This document shows positions 16,708-23,885 of a DNA stretch of 33,892 nucleotides, in pieces. The notes under the pieces are model-generated. The model was given only the letters and a program-made list of their open reading frames with translations. It was not told the origin of the DNA and ran no database searches. Made by a program: the position numbers and the translations under genes. Positions within the stretch are counted from its first letter, which is position 1; each line of letters starts with the position of its first letter. The stretch is from VBDM01 sp041496705 (GTDB taxonomy: Bacteria > Pseudomonadota > Gammaproteobacteria > Burkholderiales > SG8-39), in NCBI GenBank assembly GCA_041496705.1, contig JBGQFD010000029.1, forward strand, positions 1-33,892. Reading direction: 5' to 3'.

Positions 16708-17544
16708 ATGTCACACCTGAAATCACCGCGCGGCGCGTTGCTCGCGCTGTTTCTGTTCGCCGTCACCACCGCCGTCGCGCAGGCCGCTACCAAGATCCAT
16801 TGGTACGGCCAGGCGGCCTTCAGGATCGAGACGCCCTCGGGCGGCGTGATCCTCATCGATCCTTGGCTCAAGGTCCCGACCAACCCGGACAAGGAATCGA
16901 TCGCCAAGCTCGGGCGGGTGGACTACATCATGATCACCCACGGACACTGGGACCATGTGGGGGACGCGCTCGAAATCGCGAAAAAGACCGGCGCCGAGCT
17001 GATCGCGCCCTATGGGCTGCAATTCAACCTGAAGTCGGTGCTCGGCTATCCGGAAAAGCAGGCGACGCTCGCGACCGGCGGTAACGTCGGTGGCACCATC
17101 AATCTGCCCAAGGCCGGAGCCAAGGTGACATTCACCACCGCGGTGCACGGCTCGGAGCTCACGCCGCCGATGGTTCAGCCCTCCGCGCCGGGCCAAGCGG
17201 CCGCGATCGCGAGCGGAAATCCGGTCGGCTACGTGCTGCAGATCAACGACGGGCCGGTCATCTACCATACCGGCGACACCGACGTGTTCACCGACATGAA
17301 GCTCATCGCCGAGTTCTTCAAGGTCGACGTGATGCTCGCCGGCATCGGCGGGCATTTCGGCATGGACCCGGTGCGCGCCGCCCAGGCCGTCGAGTGGGTC
17401 AACCCGAAGCAGGTGGTGCCCATGCATTTCGGCACCTATCCGATCCTCGCCGGCACTCCGGCGCAGTTCAAGGCGGCGCTCGACAAGCGCGGCCTAGGCG
17501 GGCGGATGGTCGAGATGAAGCCGGGAGACGAGCGCACCTACTGA
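16708..17544 (+). CDS. Exported metallo-beta-lactamase-fold hydrolase (UPF0173-like)
   Basis: A 278-residue metal-dependent hydrolase. The MBL motif HGHWDH is at residues 78-83 and later ligands are seen in YHTGDTDVF and in VPMHFGTYP, the pattern of the UPF0173/L-ascorbate-lactonase-like branch. Unlike typical cytosolic UPF0173 proteins it begins with a signal peptide (RGALLALFLFAVTTAVAQAA) immediately before TKIHWYGQAAFRI, so the catalytic domain should be periplasmic. The start at 16708 is fixed by AAGGAGGA 7 bases upstream; a long frame continues upstream only as shadow of the DapA-like gene. It lies between the lyase and the SMP-30 lactonase and could open a lactone or ester before uptake, but that is inference. 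Confidence 0.9.
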   Translation: MSHLKSPRGALLALFLFAVTTAVAQAATKIHWYGQAAFRIETPSGGVILIDPWLKVPTNPDKESIAKLGRVDYIMITHGHWDHVGDALEIAKKTGAELIAPYGLQFNLKSVLGYPEKQATLATGGNVGGTINLPKAGAKVTFTTAVHGSELTPPMVQPSAPGQAAAIASGNPVGYVLQINDGPVIYHTGDTDVFTDMKLIAEFFKVDVMLAGIGGHFGMDPVRAAQAVEWVNPKQVVPMHFGTYPILAGTPAQFKAALDKRGLGGRMVEMKPGDERTY

Positions 17545-17566
17545 TTCGACTTCGCGCCGGGCGACG

Positions 17567-18475
17567 ATGCGCATCGATTGCCTCCTGCAGTGCGAAAACC
17601 ATCTCGGCGAAGGCCCGGTGTGGGACGTCGAGGAGGGCCGGCTCTACTGGGTCGACGGCACCGGCCGGCGCGTCGGCAGGCCTTCTATCTGGCGGCTCGA
17701 CCCGAAGAGCGGCAAGGTGGAGAACTGGTCGCTAGCCCGCGACGTCGGCGCGCTCGCGCTGCGCCGCAAGGGAGGAGCGGTGCTGGCGCTCGATGACGGT
17801 TTCTATTTTTTCGATTTCAAGAGCGGCAAGCTCGAAACCATTTCGCTGGTCGACGCCGAACAGCCGCGCACGCGCCTGAACGACGGCAAGTGCGACCGCC
17901 GCGGGCGCTTCTTCGCCGGCGGCATGGACGACAAGGAGGAACTCGCGATCTGCGGCTTATGGCGCCTCGATCCCGACCTCAAAGTCACTCTGGCGGACGA
18001 CGGCATCATCTGCTCGAACGGCCCGTGCTGGAGCCCGGACGACAGGACGTTCTATTTCGCCGACAGCTTCCAGGGCGAGATCTGGGCCTACGACTACGAT
18101 ATCGGGATGGGGACGCTTTCGAACAAGCGCCTGTTCGCCTCGTTCAAGGACGATCCCGGCGTCGCCGACGGTTCGACGGTCGACGCCGAGGGCTGCGTGT
18201 GGAACGCGCAGCTGATCTCGGGCGATCTGGTGCGTTATGCGCCAGACGGCGGCGTCGAGCGGCGTATCGGCATGCCGGTGAGGAACGTCACGAGTGTCAT
18301 CTTCGGCGGTGACAAGCTCGACGAGATCTACGTCACCTCGATGGCGCGCGTGAAGCACCCGGCGGTGCACGACCTATTCGCAAAGGAGGCCAAGCCGCAG
18401 TTCCTCGCGGGGAGCTTGTTTCGCATCACGGGCCTGGGTATCCGCGGCGTGCCCGAGCCGCGCTTCGCGGGGTGA
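17567..18475 (+). CDS. SMP-30/gluconolactonase family hydrolase
   Basis: A 302-residue six-bladed propeller lactonase, expected in the cytosol because no signal peptide is present. Metal-site elements of the family are visible: the N-terminal GEGPVWD with its Glu, the LNDGKCDRRGRFFAGGMD block, SNGPCWSPDDRTFYFADS with its Asn, and VADGSTVDAEGCVWNA with its Asp. Members open aldonolactones to sugar acids. It follows the exported MBL hydrolase after 22 bases and probably shares its transcript. Together with the DapA-like enzyme it completes a plausible lactone-to-acid-to-2-keto-acid-cleavage sequence, although no sugar dehydrogenase is nearby. It ends 16 bases before the convergent Bug receptor stop. 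Confidence 0.93.
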   Translation: MRIDCLLQCENHLGEGPVWDVEEGRLYWVDGTGRRVGRPSIWRLDPKSGKVENWSLARDVGALALRRKGGAVLALDDGFYFFDFKSGKLETISLVDAEQPRTRLNDGKCDRRGRFFAGGMDDKEELAICGLWRLDPDLKVTLADDGIICSNGPCWSPDDRTFYFADSFQGEIWAYDYDIGMGTLSNKRLFASFKDDPGVADGSTVDAEGCVWNAQLISGDLVRYAPDGGVERRIGMPVRNVTSVIFGGDKLDEIYVTSMARVKHPAVHDLFAKEAKPQFLAGSLFRITGLGIRGVPEPRFAG

Positions 18476-18491
18476 GTCGCGCGCCGCGCGC

Positions 18492-19436
18492 TCAGTCCGA
18501 GCGCAGCCCGTTTTTCCGGATGATCTCGCCCCAGCGCTCGTAGTCGCGCCGCACGATCTCGTTGAAGGCGTCGCCGGATATGCCGGAAGGCTCGACGCCG
18601 AGGTCGCGAAAGCGATTTGCCACGGCCGGAAGCTGCAGCACCGCCCGGATGTCGGCGGCGAGCTTGTCGAGCACCGCCTTCGGCGTAGCGGCGGTGGTGA
18701 AGATGCCGTGCCATCCGGGGATGCCCAGGCCCGGGAAGAGCGTGTCGAAGGGCAGCGCCCCGGGCAGCTGCTCGAGCGGCTTCGATCCGGTGACGAGGAT
18801 CGGCCGCGCCTTGCCCGATTTCACCAGCGACACCAGTGCGACGGTGACATCGAGCATCATATCGGTCTCGCCCGCCATCACCGACTGCAGCGCCGGCGCC
18901 GCGCCCTTGTACGGCACGTGCACGAGCTTGATGTTCGCCGCGCTCTTGAAGAGCTCCATGTACAGGTGCTGGCCGGAGCCGTTGCCGGCGCTCGCGTAGT
19001 TCAGGCGCCCCGGCGCGGCGCGCGCCGCCTCGATCAGGTCCTGGGCCGAGTTGATGCCGGTCGCCGGGTTCACCACCAGCGCGTAGGTGAGAAGCGTGGT
19101 CTGCGTCACCCCGACCAGGTCGCGGAGCACGTCGTAAGGCACCTTCTGCAGCTGCGGCAGGGTGACGAGAGGGGTCGAGCTGATGATCATCAGCGTATAG
19201 CCGTCGGGCGCGCTTTTCACCACGAAGTCCGGGCCGATAGTGCTGCCCGGTTTGTTCTCGACGATGACCGACTGGCTCCAGCGATCCTGCAATTCCTTGC
19301 CGATGATGCGGCCGGCAATGTCGAGCGGGCCGCCCGGCGGGAACGGCACCACGAGCCGCACCGGTTTCGATGGAAATTCCTGCGCGAACGCGCCGGCCAT
19401 CAGGGAAAACAGCGCCGCTGCGAAAAATCGCTTCAC
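18492..19436 (-). CDS. Bug/TctC family substrate-binding protein
   Basis: A 314-residue periplasmic receptor encoded opposite to the preceding catabolic block. The preferred start is GTG at 19436: it opens on a signal peptide (KRFFAAALFSLMAGAFAQ) and has AGGAG 8 bases upstream. An ATG at 19466 would add ten residues ahead of the signal peptide. Family blocks are FPSKPVRLVVPFPPGGPLDIAGRI, VENKPGSTIGPDFV, APDGYTLMI and LVHVPYKGAAPALQSVMAGE. It is the fourth Bug receptor in under 14 kb and again has no TctAB partner. It diverges from the thioesterase gene at 19620, with 183 bases between the starts in which I find no convincing promoter pair. Confidence 0.93.
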   Translation of the reverse strand: MKRFFAAALFSLMAGAFAQEFPSKPVRLVVPFPPGGPLDIAGRIIGKELQDRWSQSVIVENKPGSTIGPDFVVKSAPDGYTLMIISSTPLVTLPQLQKVPYDVLRDLVGVTQTTLLTYALVVNPATGINSAQDLIEAARAAPGRLNYASAGNGSGQHLYMELFKSAANIKLVHVPYKGAAPALQSVMAGETDMMLDVTVALVSLVKSGKARPILVTGSKPLEQLPGALPFDTLFPGLGIPGWHGIFTTAATPKAVLDKLAADIRAVLQLPAVANRFRDLGVEPSGISGDAFNEIVRRDYERWGEIIRKNGLRSD

Positions 19437-19619
19437 TCTGTGGACTCCTAGGCCCGAGACACTCATGGCTTTCCTAATCGAGATAGATTCGTACCCGGAT
19501 TGGGCCGGAACGGGCACTCTAGCAAAGTTCGCGGATCCGGGCAGCACCCTGCCTGCAGCGAAACTTGCCGGCGCGGCCGGAGTTGCACCATGATGGCGGC
19601 TTCGCTCCAAGGAGACGCC

Positions 19620-20045
19620 ATGTCGCTTAGACCCGGATTCGACGCCGAGCGCTTCAATCGCTTCGGGGCAGACTTTCTGCCCGGCTACCTGGGGTTGTCG
19701 ATCACGCGGGTGTCCGAGGGACTGATCGAGGGAGAGCTCGAGTTGCGCAAGGCGTTGCTTGCGCCCAACACCTATCTGCACGCCGGAACCGTCGTCACCT
19801 TCGCCGACACGCTCGCCGGTTATGGCTGCGTCGCCCACCTGCCGGAGAACGCGCAAAACTTCACCACCATCGAGCTGAAGACGAATTTCCTCAACACCGC
19901 GCGCGAAGGCAGGCTCTACGGCGAGGCGCGCGCCGTGCACCTGGGGCGCAGCACGCATATCTGGGACACCGTGGTGACCCATGGCGCCGAGCGGCGGCAG
20001 CTCGCGCTCTTCCGCTGCACGCAGCTGATTCTCTACCCGCGGTAG
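19620..20045 (+). CDS. PaaI-like hotdog-fold thioesterase
   Basis: A 141-residue cytosolic hotdog thioesterase, predicted to hydrolyse an acyl-CoA. The active-site helix region is HAGTVVTFADTLAGYG (about residues 59-74), followed by the strand FTTIELKTNFLNTAREGRLYGEA that is characteristic of the PaaI/YbgC-like group. The ATG at 19620 is selected because AAGGAG lies 6 bases before it; in-frame ATGs at 19590 and 19593 lack a ribosome site. Its last 13 bases overlap the 3' end of the convergent M48 protease gene. Substrate chain is unknown. Confidence 0.92.
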   Translation: MSLRPGFDAERFNRFGADFLPGYLGLSITRVSEGLIEGELELRKALLAPNTYLHAGTVVTFADTLAGYGCVAHLPENAQNFTTIELKTNFLNTAREGRLYGEARAVHLGRSTHIWDTVVTHGAERRQLALFRCTQLILYPR

Positions 20046-21262
20046 CCCGTTCCGGCATCGCCCTGCCGGGCATCGCAAGCCTCGAGAGCTCGGGTGTTCC
20101 CGGCGAAGCGCGCGCGCGATTCCTGCACCGCGCGGTAGCGCTTTTCCCACGACGGCCGGATGGTCCTGCGCCAGCGGCGGTCGAGTTCCTGCGCGATGCG
20201 CGTGTGCGCCTCGCCGAGCATGCGGTCGGCGGCCTCGCCCGGCGCGGGCAGGGCCAGGCGCGGCGTCGCGCCGATCGCGCGCAGCCGGTCGACGAGCGCC
20301 GGGTGGGTGTCCTCCGCGTCGGTTGGCCGCGCCAGCGCGCGCGCCAGCCAGGCGTGCGCGCTCTTCTCCTCGATCCACGGAATGACGTTGCCCATGCCTG
20401 AGAACGGCGCGAACGCGGGCCGCGGCAGTTCGTCGGCCTTGCGGTGGAGGATCGGCCAGAAGCGCTCGCCCAGATAGCTGCCGATCACGCTCACCGTGCT
20501 CAGCGCCTCGGCGGTGGCGCGCCGCGAGGTGAGGCGCACCGCCATCGCGTCGGCCTGGTACTCGTGCGCGCGCGCGAGCGGCAGAGAATACGCGTTGAAA
20601 TACGGCACGTAGCGCTCGAAGAAGGGGCGCAGCAGCAGGCTGCCCCAGGTCTTCCTGCGATCCAGCGTCTCGAGCAGCCTCGCCCAGCTCGAGCGCAGGC
20701 GGTAGATGCCGCTTGCGATCCGGCCGTGCCCGCCGGCAAGATGCCCGATCTCGTGCGCGAGCACCGCCCTGAACTGCTCCGGGCTGAGCGATTTCATCAG
20801 CGGCAGGCCGATCGCAAGGATGTTGCGGTGCAGGCCGGGCACGCCCAGCCGCGGCAGTTGCGTGATGCTGGCGTTGAAGTCCCCGGTAACGACCACGCGG
20901 TGCAGGCGCGGGGCGCGCAGCCGCCCGCGCAGCCCGGCGATCAGCGCGAACAGTTCCGGGGCCTCGCCGCGCTCAAGCGCGCAACCGCGCGGCGCGGGAA
21001 GGTCCACCCGCATGGCCCTGCGCGCGAGCCCGGTCAAGGCAGCGAGCAGCAGTGCCAGCATCGCGGCGAGCACCGTCGGGTCGACGAGCGAGGAAAACCC
21101 GAGGCCGACGAGCGACAAGATCAGCGCGAACACTGCTCCGAGGTAGGCGTACCCAGCGAGCGCCAGCGCGACGACGCGCAGGCGGTACGCGGCCGGGTTG
21201 CGCCGGGCCTGTTGTTCCAGCCGCGCTACCAGCGCGGCAAAGCGTTCGCTCGGGGTCGCCAT
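20033..21262 (-). CDS. M48 family membrane metalloprotease
   Basis: A 409-residue M48 (Ste24/HtpX-like) zinc protease. Two close hydrophobic helices at about 30-80 anchor it, then the zinc motif HEIGH at 170-174 within VLAHEIGHLAGGHGR, and the third ligand E234 in AHEYQADAMA. The DAEDTHPALVDRLRAIG stretch near the C-terminus is the standard THP element of the family. The protein is likely in the inner membrane with the active site on the cytosolic face, in a quality-control role. The ATG at 21262 is taken over an upstream in-frame start because the longer N-terminus is arginine-rich and non-conserved in appearance; a GGAG lies about 9 bases upstream. An AT-rich patch around 21315-21330 probably holds its promoter. 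Confidence 0.93.
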   Translation of the reverse strand: MATPSERFAALVARLEQQARRNPAAYRLRVVALALAGYAYLGAVFALILSLVGLGFSSLVDPTVLAAMLALLLAALTGLARRAMRVDLPAPRGCALERGEAPELFALIAGLRGRLRAPRLHRVVVTGDFNASITQLPRLGVPGLHRNILAIGLPLMKSLSPEQFRAVLAHEIGHLAGGHGRIASGIYRLRSSWARLLETLDRRKTWGSLLLRPFFERYVPYFNAYSLPLARAHEYQADAMAVRLTSRRATAEALSTVSVIGSYLGERFWPILHRKADELPRPAFAPFSGMGNVIPWIEEKSAHAWLARALARPTDAEDTHPALVDRLRAIGATPRLALPAPGEAADRMLGEAHTRIAQELDRRWRRTIRPSWEKRYRAVQESRARFAGNTRALEACDARQGDAGTGYRG

Positions 21263-21406
21263 GGAATGCGCTCCGGGGCTACGGCGCCGGGCAAGCGCCG
21301 AAAATGCCCACGGCATAAATATACCAACATTGACGCGCGCAACCTCGCTTGGCGGGGACTGTACCGGTAATTTGCCCGGCCGCGTGGGCCCGGGCGCTTC
21401 CGCGCT

Positions 21407-21601
21407 TCAGAGCGAGTAGGCCGTGCGGATCACGTGGTAGGCGCCGATGAGGATGGCGGCCAGCACGGAGATGAAGAACGTCACCATCAGGAAGTCCTGC
21501 CAGGGGAACCGGTGCTTCTTCTCGAAGTACACCGCGAGGCACGCGCCGTAGAAAATGACGCCGACGACCAGGCTCCAGTCGAGGAAACTCAGCTTGCTCA
21601 T
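21407..21601 (-). CDS. Small two-helix membrane protein, hypothetical
   Basis: A 64-residue protein that I do not recognise. It has two hydrophobic helices (LVVGVIFYGACLAVYF near 10-25 and FLMVTFFISVLAAILIGAYHVI near 37-58) joined by a basic loop (EKKHRFPWQD). The ATG at 21601 has a near-perfect GGGAGG ribosome site 5 bases upstream, which strongly supports translation; a longer open frame runs upstream but is not needed. A TAGAAT hexamer on this strand (21634-21639) is a candidate -10. It diverges from the STAS gene at 21790 and stands alone on its strand, 144 bases from the M48 start. Function unknown. Confidence 0.75.
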   Translation of the reverse strand: MSKLSFLDWSLVVGVIFYGACLAVYFEKKHRFPWQDFLMVTFFISVLAAILIGAYHVIRTAYSL

Positions 21602-21789
21602 GGACCCTCCCCAGGTTGAGTGACGCTTACGGCATTCTAAGCCGGCCGGTCCGGGCCAGTGCGCCCTTTTTGCGGGGGCTCGCCCCGGGGTTTGATCACG
21701 TACGCGCCAAAGTGATAGCCTTGCACGCTGCAAGAAGCCGCCGGACGCGGTCCCGGCCCGATTCCGCTGGAACGATGCTGGAGGAGCCA

Positions 21790-22137
21790 ATGGAACTCGC
21801 GACGATGCAGGAGGGTGCCGTCGTGTCGGTCTCGGTCAAGGGCCGGCTCGACAGCGTGGGAGCGGATCTGCTCAAGGCACGCGTGTCGCAGCTGATCGAC
21901 GCGGGCACGGCGCGTCTAGTGATCGATTTCGGCCAGGTCGCGTACATCAGCAGCGCCGGATTTCGCGTCCTCCTCATTTCCGCCAAGCTTGCCGAGCATG
22001 CCAACGGTGCGCTCGCGCTCTCGGGCATCGGCGGCGAAGTGAAGCGCCTGTTCGATCTCGCCGCTCTCACCGAGATGTTCACCATCCTGCCCGACCGGGC
22101 GCAGGCCGTGGAGGCGCTGGCGAATCGCGGCCGCTGA
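21790..22137 (+). CDS. STAS-domain protein (anti-sigma factor antagonist type)
   Basis: A 115-residue stand-alone STAS domain like SpoIIAA/RsbV. These proteins bind an RsbW-type kinase when unphosphorylated and are phosphorylated on one serine. The site is in VAYISSAGFRVLL: by alignment with the RsbV D-S-T-G motif the phospho-acceptor is S55, and the preceding Asp is a Ser, which is common in proteobacterial members. LVIDFGQVAYISSAG and the C-terminal LFDLAALTEMFTILPDRAQAVEAL are typical. The ATG at 21790 is set by GGAGGAG 5 bases upstream; an ATG at 21775 lacks a site. It is followed after 20 bases by the NCS2 permease with a kinase-like tail, and a matching phosphatase and kinase lie within 4 kb. 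Confidence 0.93.
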   Translation: MELATMQEGAVVSVSVKGRLDSVGADLLKARVSQLIDAGTARLVIDFGQVAYISSAGFRVLLISAKLAEHANGALALSGIGGEVKRLFDLAALTEMFTILPDRAQAVEALANRGR

Positions 22138-22157
22138 TCGTCTCCCGGGGCGAACTC

Positions 22158-23858
22158 ATGAAGAGACCCGCGAACCTCATTTACGCGCTCGAGGAGCGCC
22201 CGCCCTGGCTCGTCGTCGCGCTCAACGGCATGCAGCACACCGGGCTGATCGCCATCAACCTCGTCTACCCGGTGCTGCTGTTTCGTCTCGCCGGCGTCCC
22301 CGCGTCGATGCTGGCGAGCGTGCTGTGTGCGGGGTTCCTCGTGCTCGCGATTGCGACCGTGCTCCAGTGCGGGCGCTTCGGTCCGCTCGGCTCGGGCTAC
22401 ATGTGCCCGGCGACGTTTACCGCGACCTACCTCAGTCCGTCGCTGCTTGCCGTGAAGACCGGCGGCTTGTCGCTGCTCTTCGGCATGACGCTTTTCGCCG
22501 GCTTGCTCGAGGTGGCGCTCGCCCGCGGCCTGCAGCGCATGCGCGCATTCCTGCCCACCGAGATCTCCGGCGTGGTCATTTTCCTCGTCGGCCTGTCGGG
22601 CGGCATCGCCGGGATGCGCGCGATGCTCGGCGCAGGCGCGTCGCCCGTATCGGCGGCGGAATGGTGGGCCGCGGGGATCACCCTGGGATCGATGGTCGCG
22701 TTCAACGTCTGGGGTAGCGGCCTGCTGCGCATGCTGTGCGCGTTCATCGGGCTGGTCGCCGGATACGTCGCGGCCGCCCTGCTCGGGCTGTTCGGCGCGG
22801 AGCAATGGCAGGCGGTGGCGCAGACGCCCTGGCTCGCCCTGCCGGGGTTCTCGCACGTCTCCTGGTCGTTCGAGGCCGCGCTCGCGCTCCCCTTCGCCAT
22901 CGCCAGTGTCGCAGCGGCGATGAAGACCGTGGGCACGCTCGCTGTATGCCAGCGCATCAACGACTCCGACTGGGTGCGGCCGGATCTGCGCTCGGCGACG
23001 CGCGGCACGCTCGCAGACGGCGCCGGCACCGCGATCGCAGGGCTGATGGGCGCGGTGGGAATCAACACCTCGACGCCCTCGGTGGGGCTCTCCTCCGCCA
23101 CCGGGGTCACCAGCCGCGTGATCGGGTATGCGGTCGCAGCCCTGTTCGCCGTGCTCGCGCTGACACCGAAGCTCGCGATGCTGCTCGCGGTGATGCCGCG
23201 CGCGGTGCTGGTGGCGGCGCTGCTGTTCGTCATCTGCTTCATCCTGATCAATGGCCTGCAGGTCATGACTTCGCGCCTGCTCGACGTCCGCCGCACCCTG
23301 GTGCTCGGCTCGGCGATCCTCGGCGCCGCGGCGGTCGAAGCGCTGCCGGGCATGGGCGCGAACGCAGGCGCGGGCCTGGCGCCGCTGCTCGGCTCGTCGC
23401 TCGTCTTCGGCACGGTGCTCGCGCTCGCGATGAACTTGGTGTTCCGCCTCGGCGTCGGGCAGAAGTCGCGGCTCGTGATAGAGCGCGGCGCGGCCGACGC
23501 GCAGAAGGTCGAGGATTTCTTCGCCGCGCGCGGCGCTGCCTGGGGCGCGCGATCCGAGGTCATCCGGCGCGCCGCGTTCGGGGTCCACCAGCTGGTCGAG
23601 GCGGTCATCGAGAACTGCTGGCGCGATGGGCCCCTCGCGATCGAAGCACGCTTCGACGAATTCAATCTCGACGTCGAATTGAGCTACTCCGGCGAGCTGC
23701 TCGAGTTTCCGCTGATGCGGCCGAACGAGCGCGACATCCGCGAGGACGAGCACGCGCTGCGGCACCTTGCCGGATTCATGCTCAGGCAAAACGCCGACCG
23801 CGTGCACTCCGAGGCGAAGGACGGCCGCTGCAGCGTGGTGTTCCACTTCGACCACTAG
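22158..23858 (+). CDS. NCS2-family xanthine/uracil permease with C-terminal HATPase-like domain
   Basis: A 566-residue protein. Residues about 15-435 form an NCS2 nucleobase transporter core of about 12-14 membrane helices, with the QHTGLIAINLVYPVLL start, SGYMCPATFTATY, and INTSTPSVGLSSATGVTSRV near the substrate site. Residues about 440-566 are an added soluble domain: it has EVIRRAAFGVHQLVEAVIEN, resembling the N-box helix of GHKL/RsbW-type ATPases, a central beta pair (ARFDEFNLDVELSYSGELLEFP), and a final LAGFMLRQNADRV and VVFHFDH. The G1 Asp and the glycine-rich lid are not evident, so ATP binding may be lost. It is co-directional with the STAS gene 20 bases upstream, suggesting that transport and signalling are linked. 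Transport class is sure; the domain reading is tentative. Confidence 0.85.
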   Translation: MKRPANLIYALEERPPWLVVALNGMQHTGLIAINLVYPVLLFRLAGVPASMLASVLCAGFLVLAIATVLQCGRFGPLGSGYMCPATFTATYLSPSLLAVKTGGLSLLFGMTLFAGLLEVALARGLQRMRAFLPTEISGVVIFLVGLSGGIAGMRAMLGAGASPVSAAEWWAAGITLGSMVAFNVWGSGLLRMLCAFIGLVAGYVAAALLGLFGAEQWQAVAQTPWLALPGFSHVSWSFEAALALPFAIASVAAAMKTVGTLAVCQRINDSDWVRPDLRSATRGTLADGAGTAIAGLMGAVGINTSTPSVGLSSATGVTSRVIGYAVAALFAVLALTPKLAMLLAVMPRAVLVAALLFVICFILINGLQVMTSRLLDVRRTLVLGSAILGAAAVEALPGMGANAGAGLAPLLGSSLVFGTVLALAMNLVFRLGVGQKSRLVIERGAADAQKVEDFFAARGAAWGARSEVIRRAAFGVHQLVEAVIENCWRDGPLAIEARFDEFNLDVELSYSGELLEFPLMRPNERDIREDEHALRHLAGFMLRQNADRVHSEAKDGRCSVVFHFDH

Positions 23859-23859
23859 C

Positions 23860-23884
23860 CGCCGGCGGCGCGCCGCCGCCGGCG
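23860..23884. terminator. GC-rich hairpin between convergent genes, probable bidirectional terminator
   Basis: A perfect 11-bp stem (23860-23870 with 23874-23884) and a 3-base loop fill the 27 bases between the permease stop and the phosphatase stop on the other strand. No T-run follows on either side, so it is not a textbook intrinsic terminator, but its place and stability favour a role in blocking read-through or stabilising both 3' ends. Confidence 0.5.
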
Positions 23885-23885
23885 C

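Noticed and set aside
21374..21395. GC hairpin after the 64-residue membrane protein gene
   Set aside because: Only a 6-bp stem with a 10-base loop and A-rich, not T-rich, sequence on the relevant strand; not convincing as a terminator.
21696..23855. 719-codon open frame on the minus strand opposite the STAS and permease genes
   Set aside because: Its translation is rich in Arg, His, Glu and Gln with no domain, as expected for an antisense shadow in GC-rich DNA; the plus-strand genes have clear families and ribosome sites.
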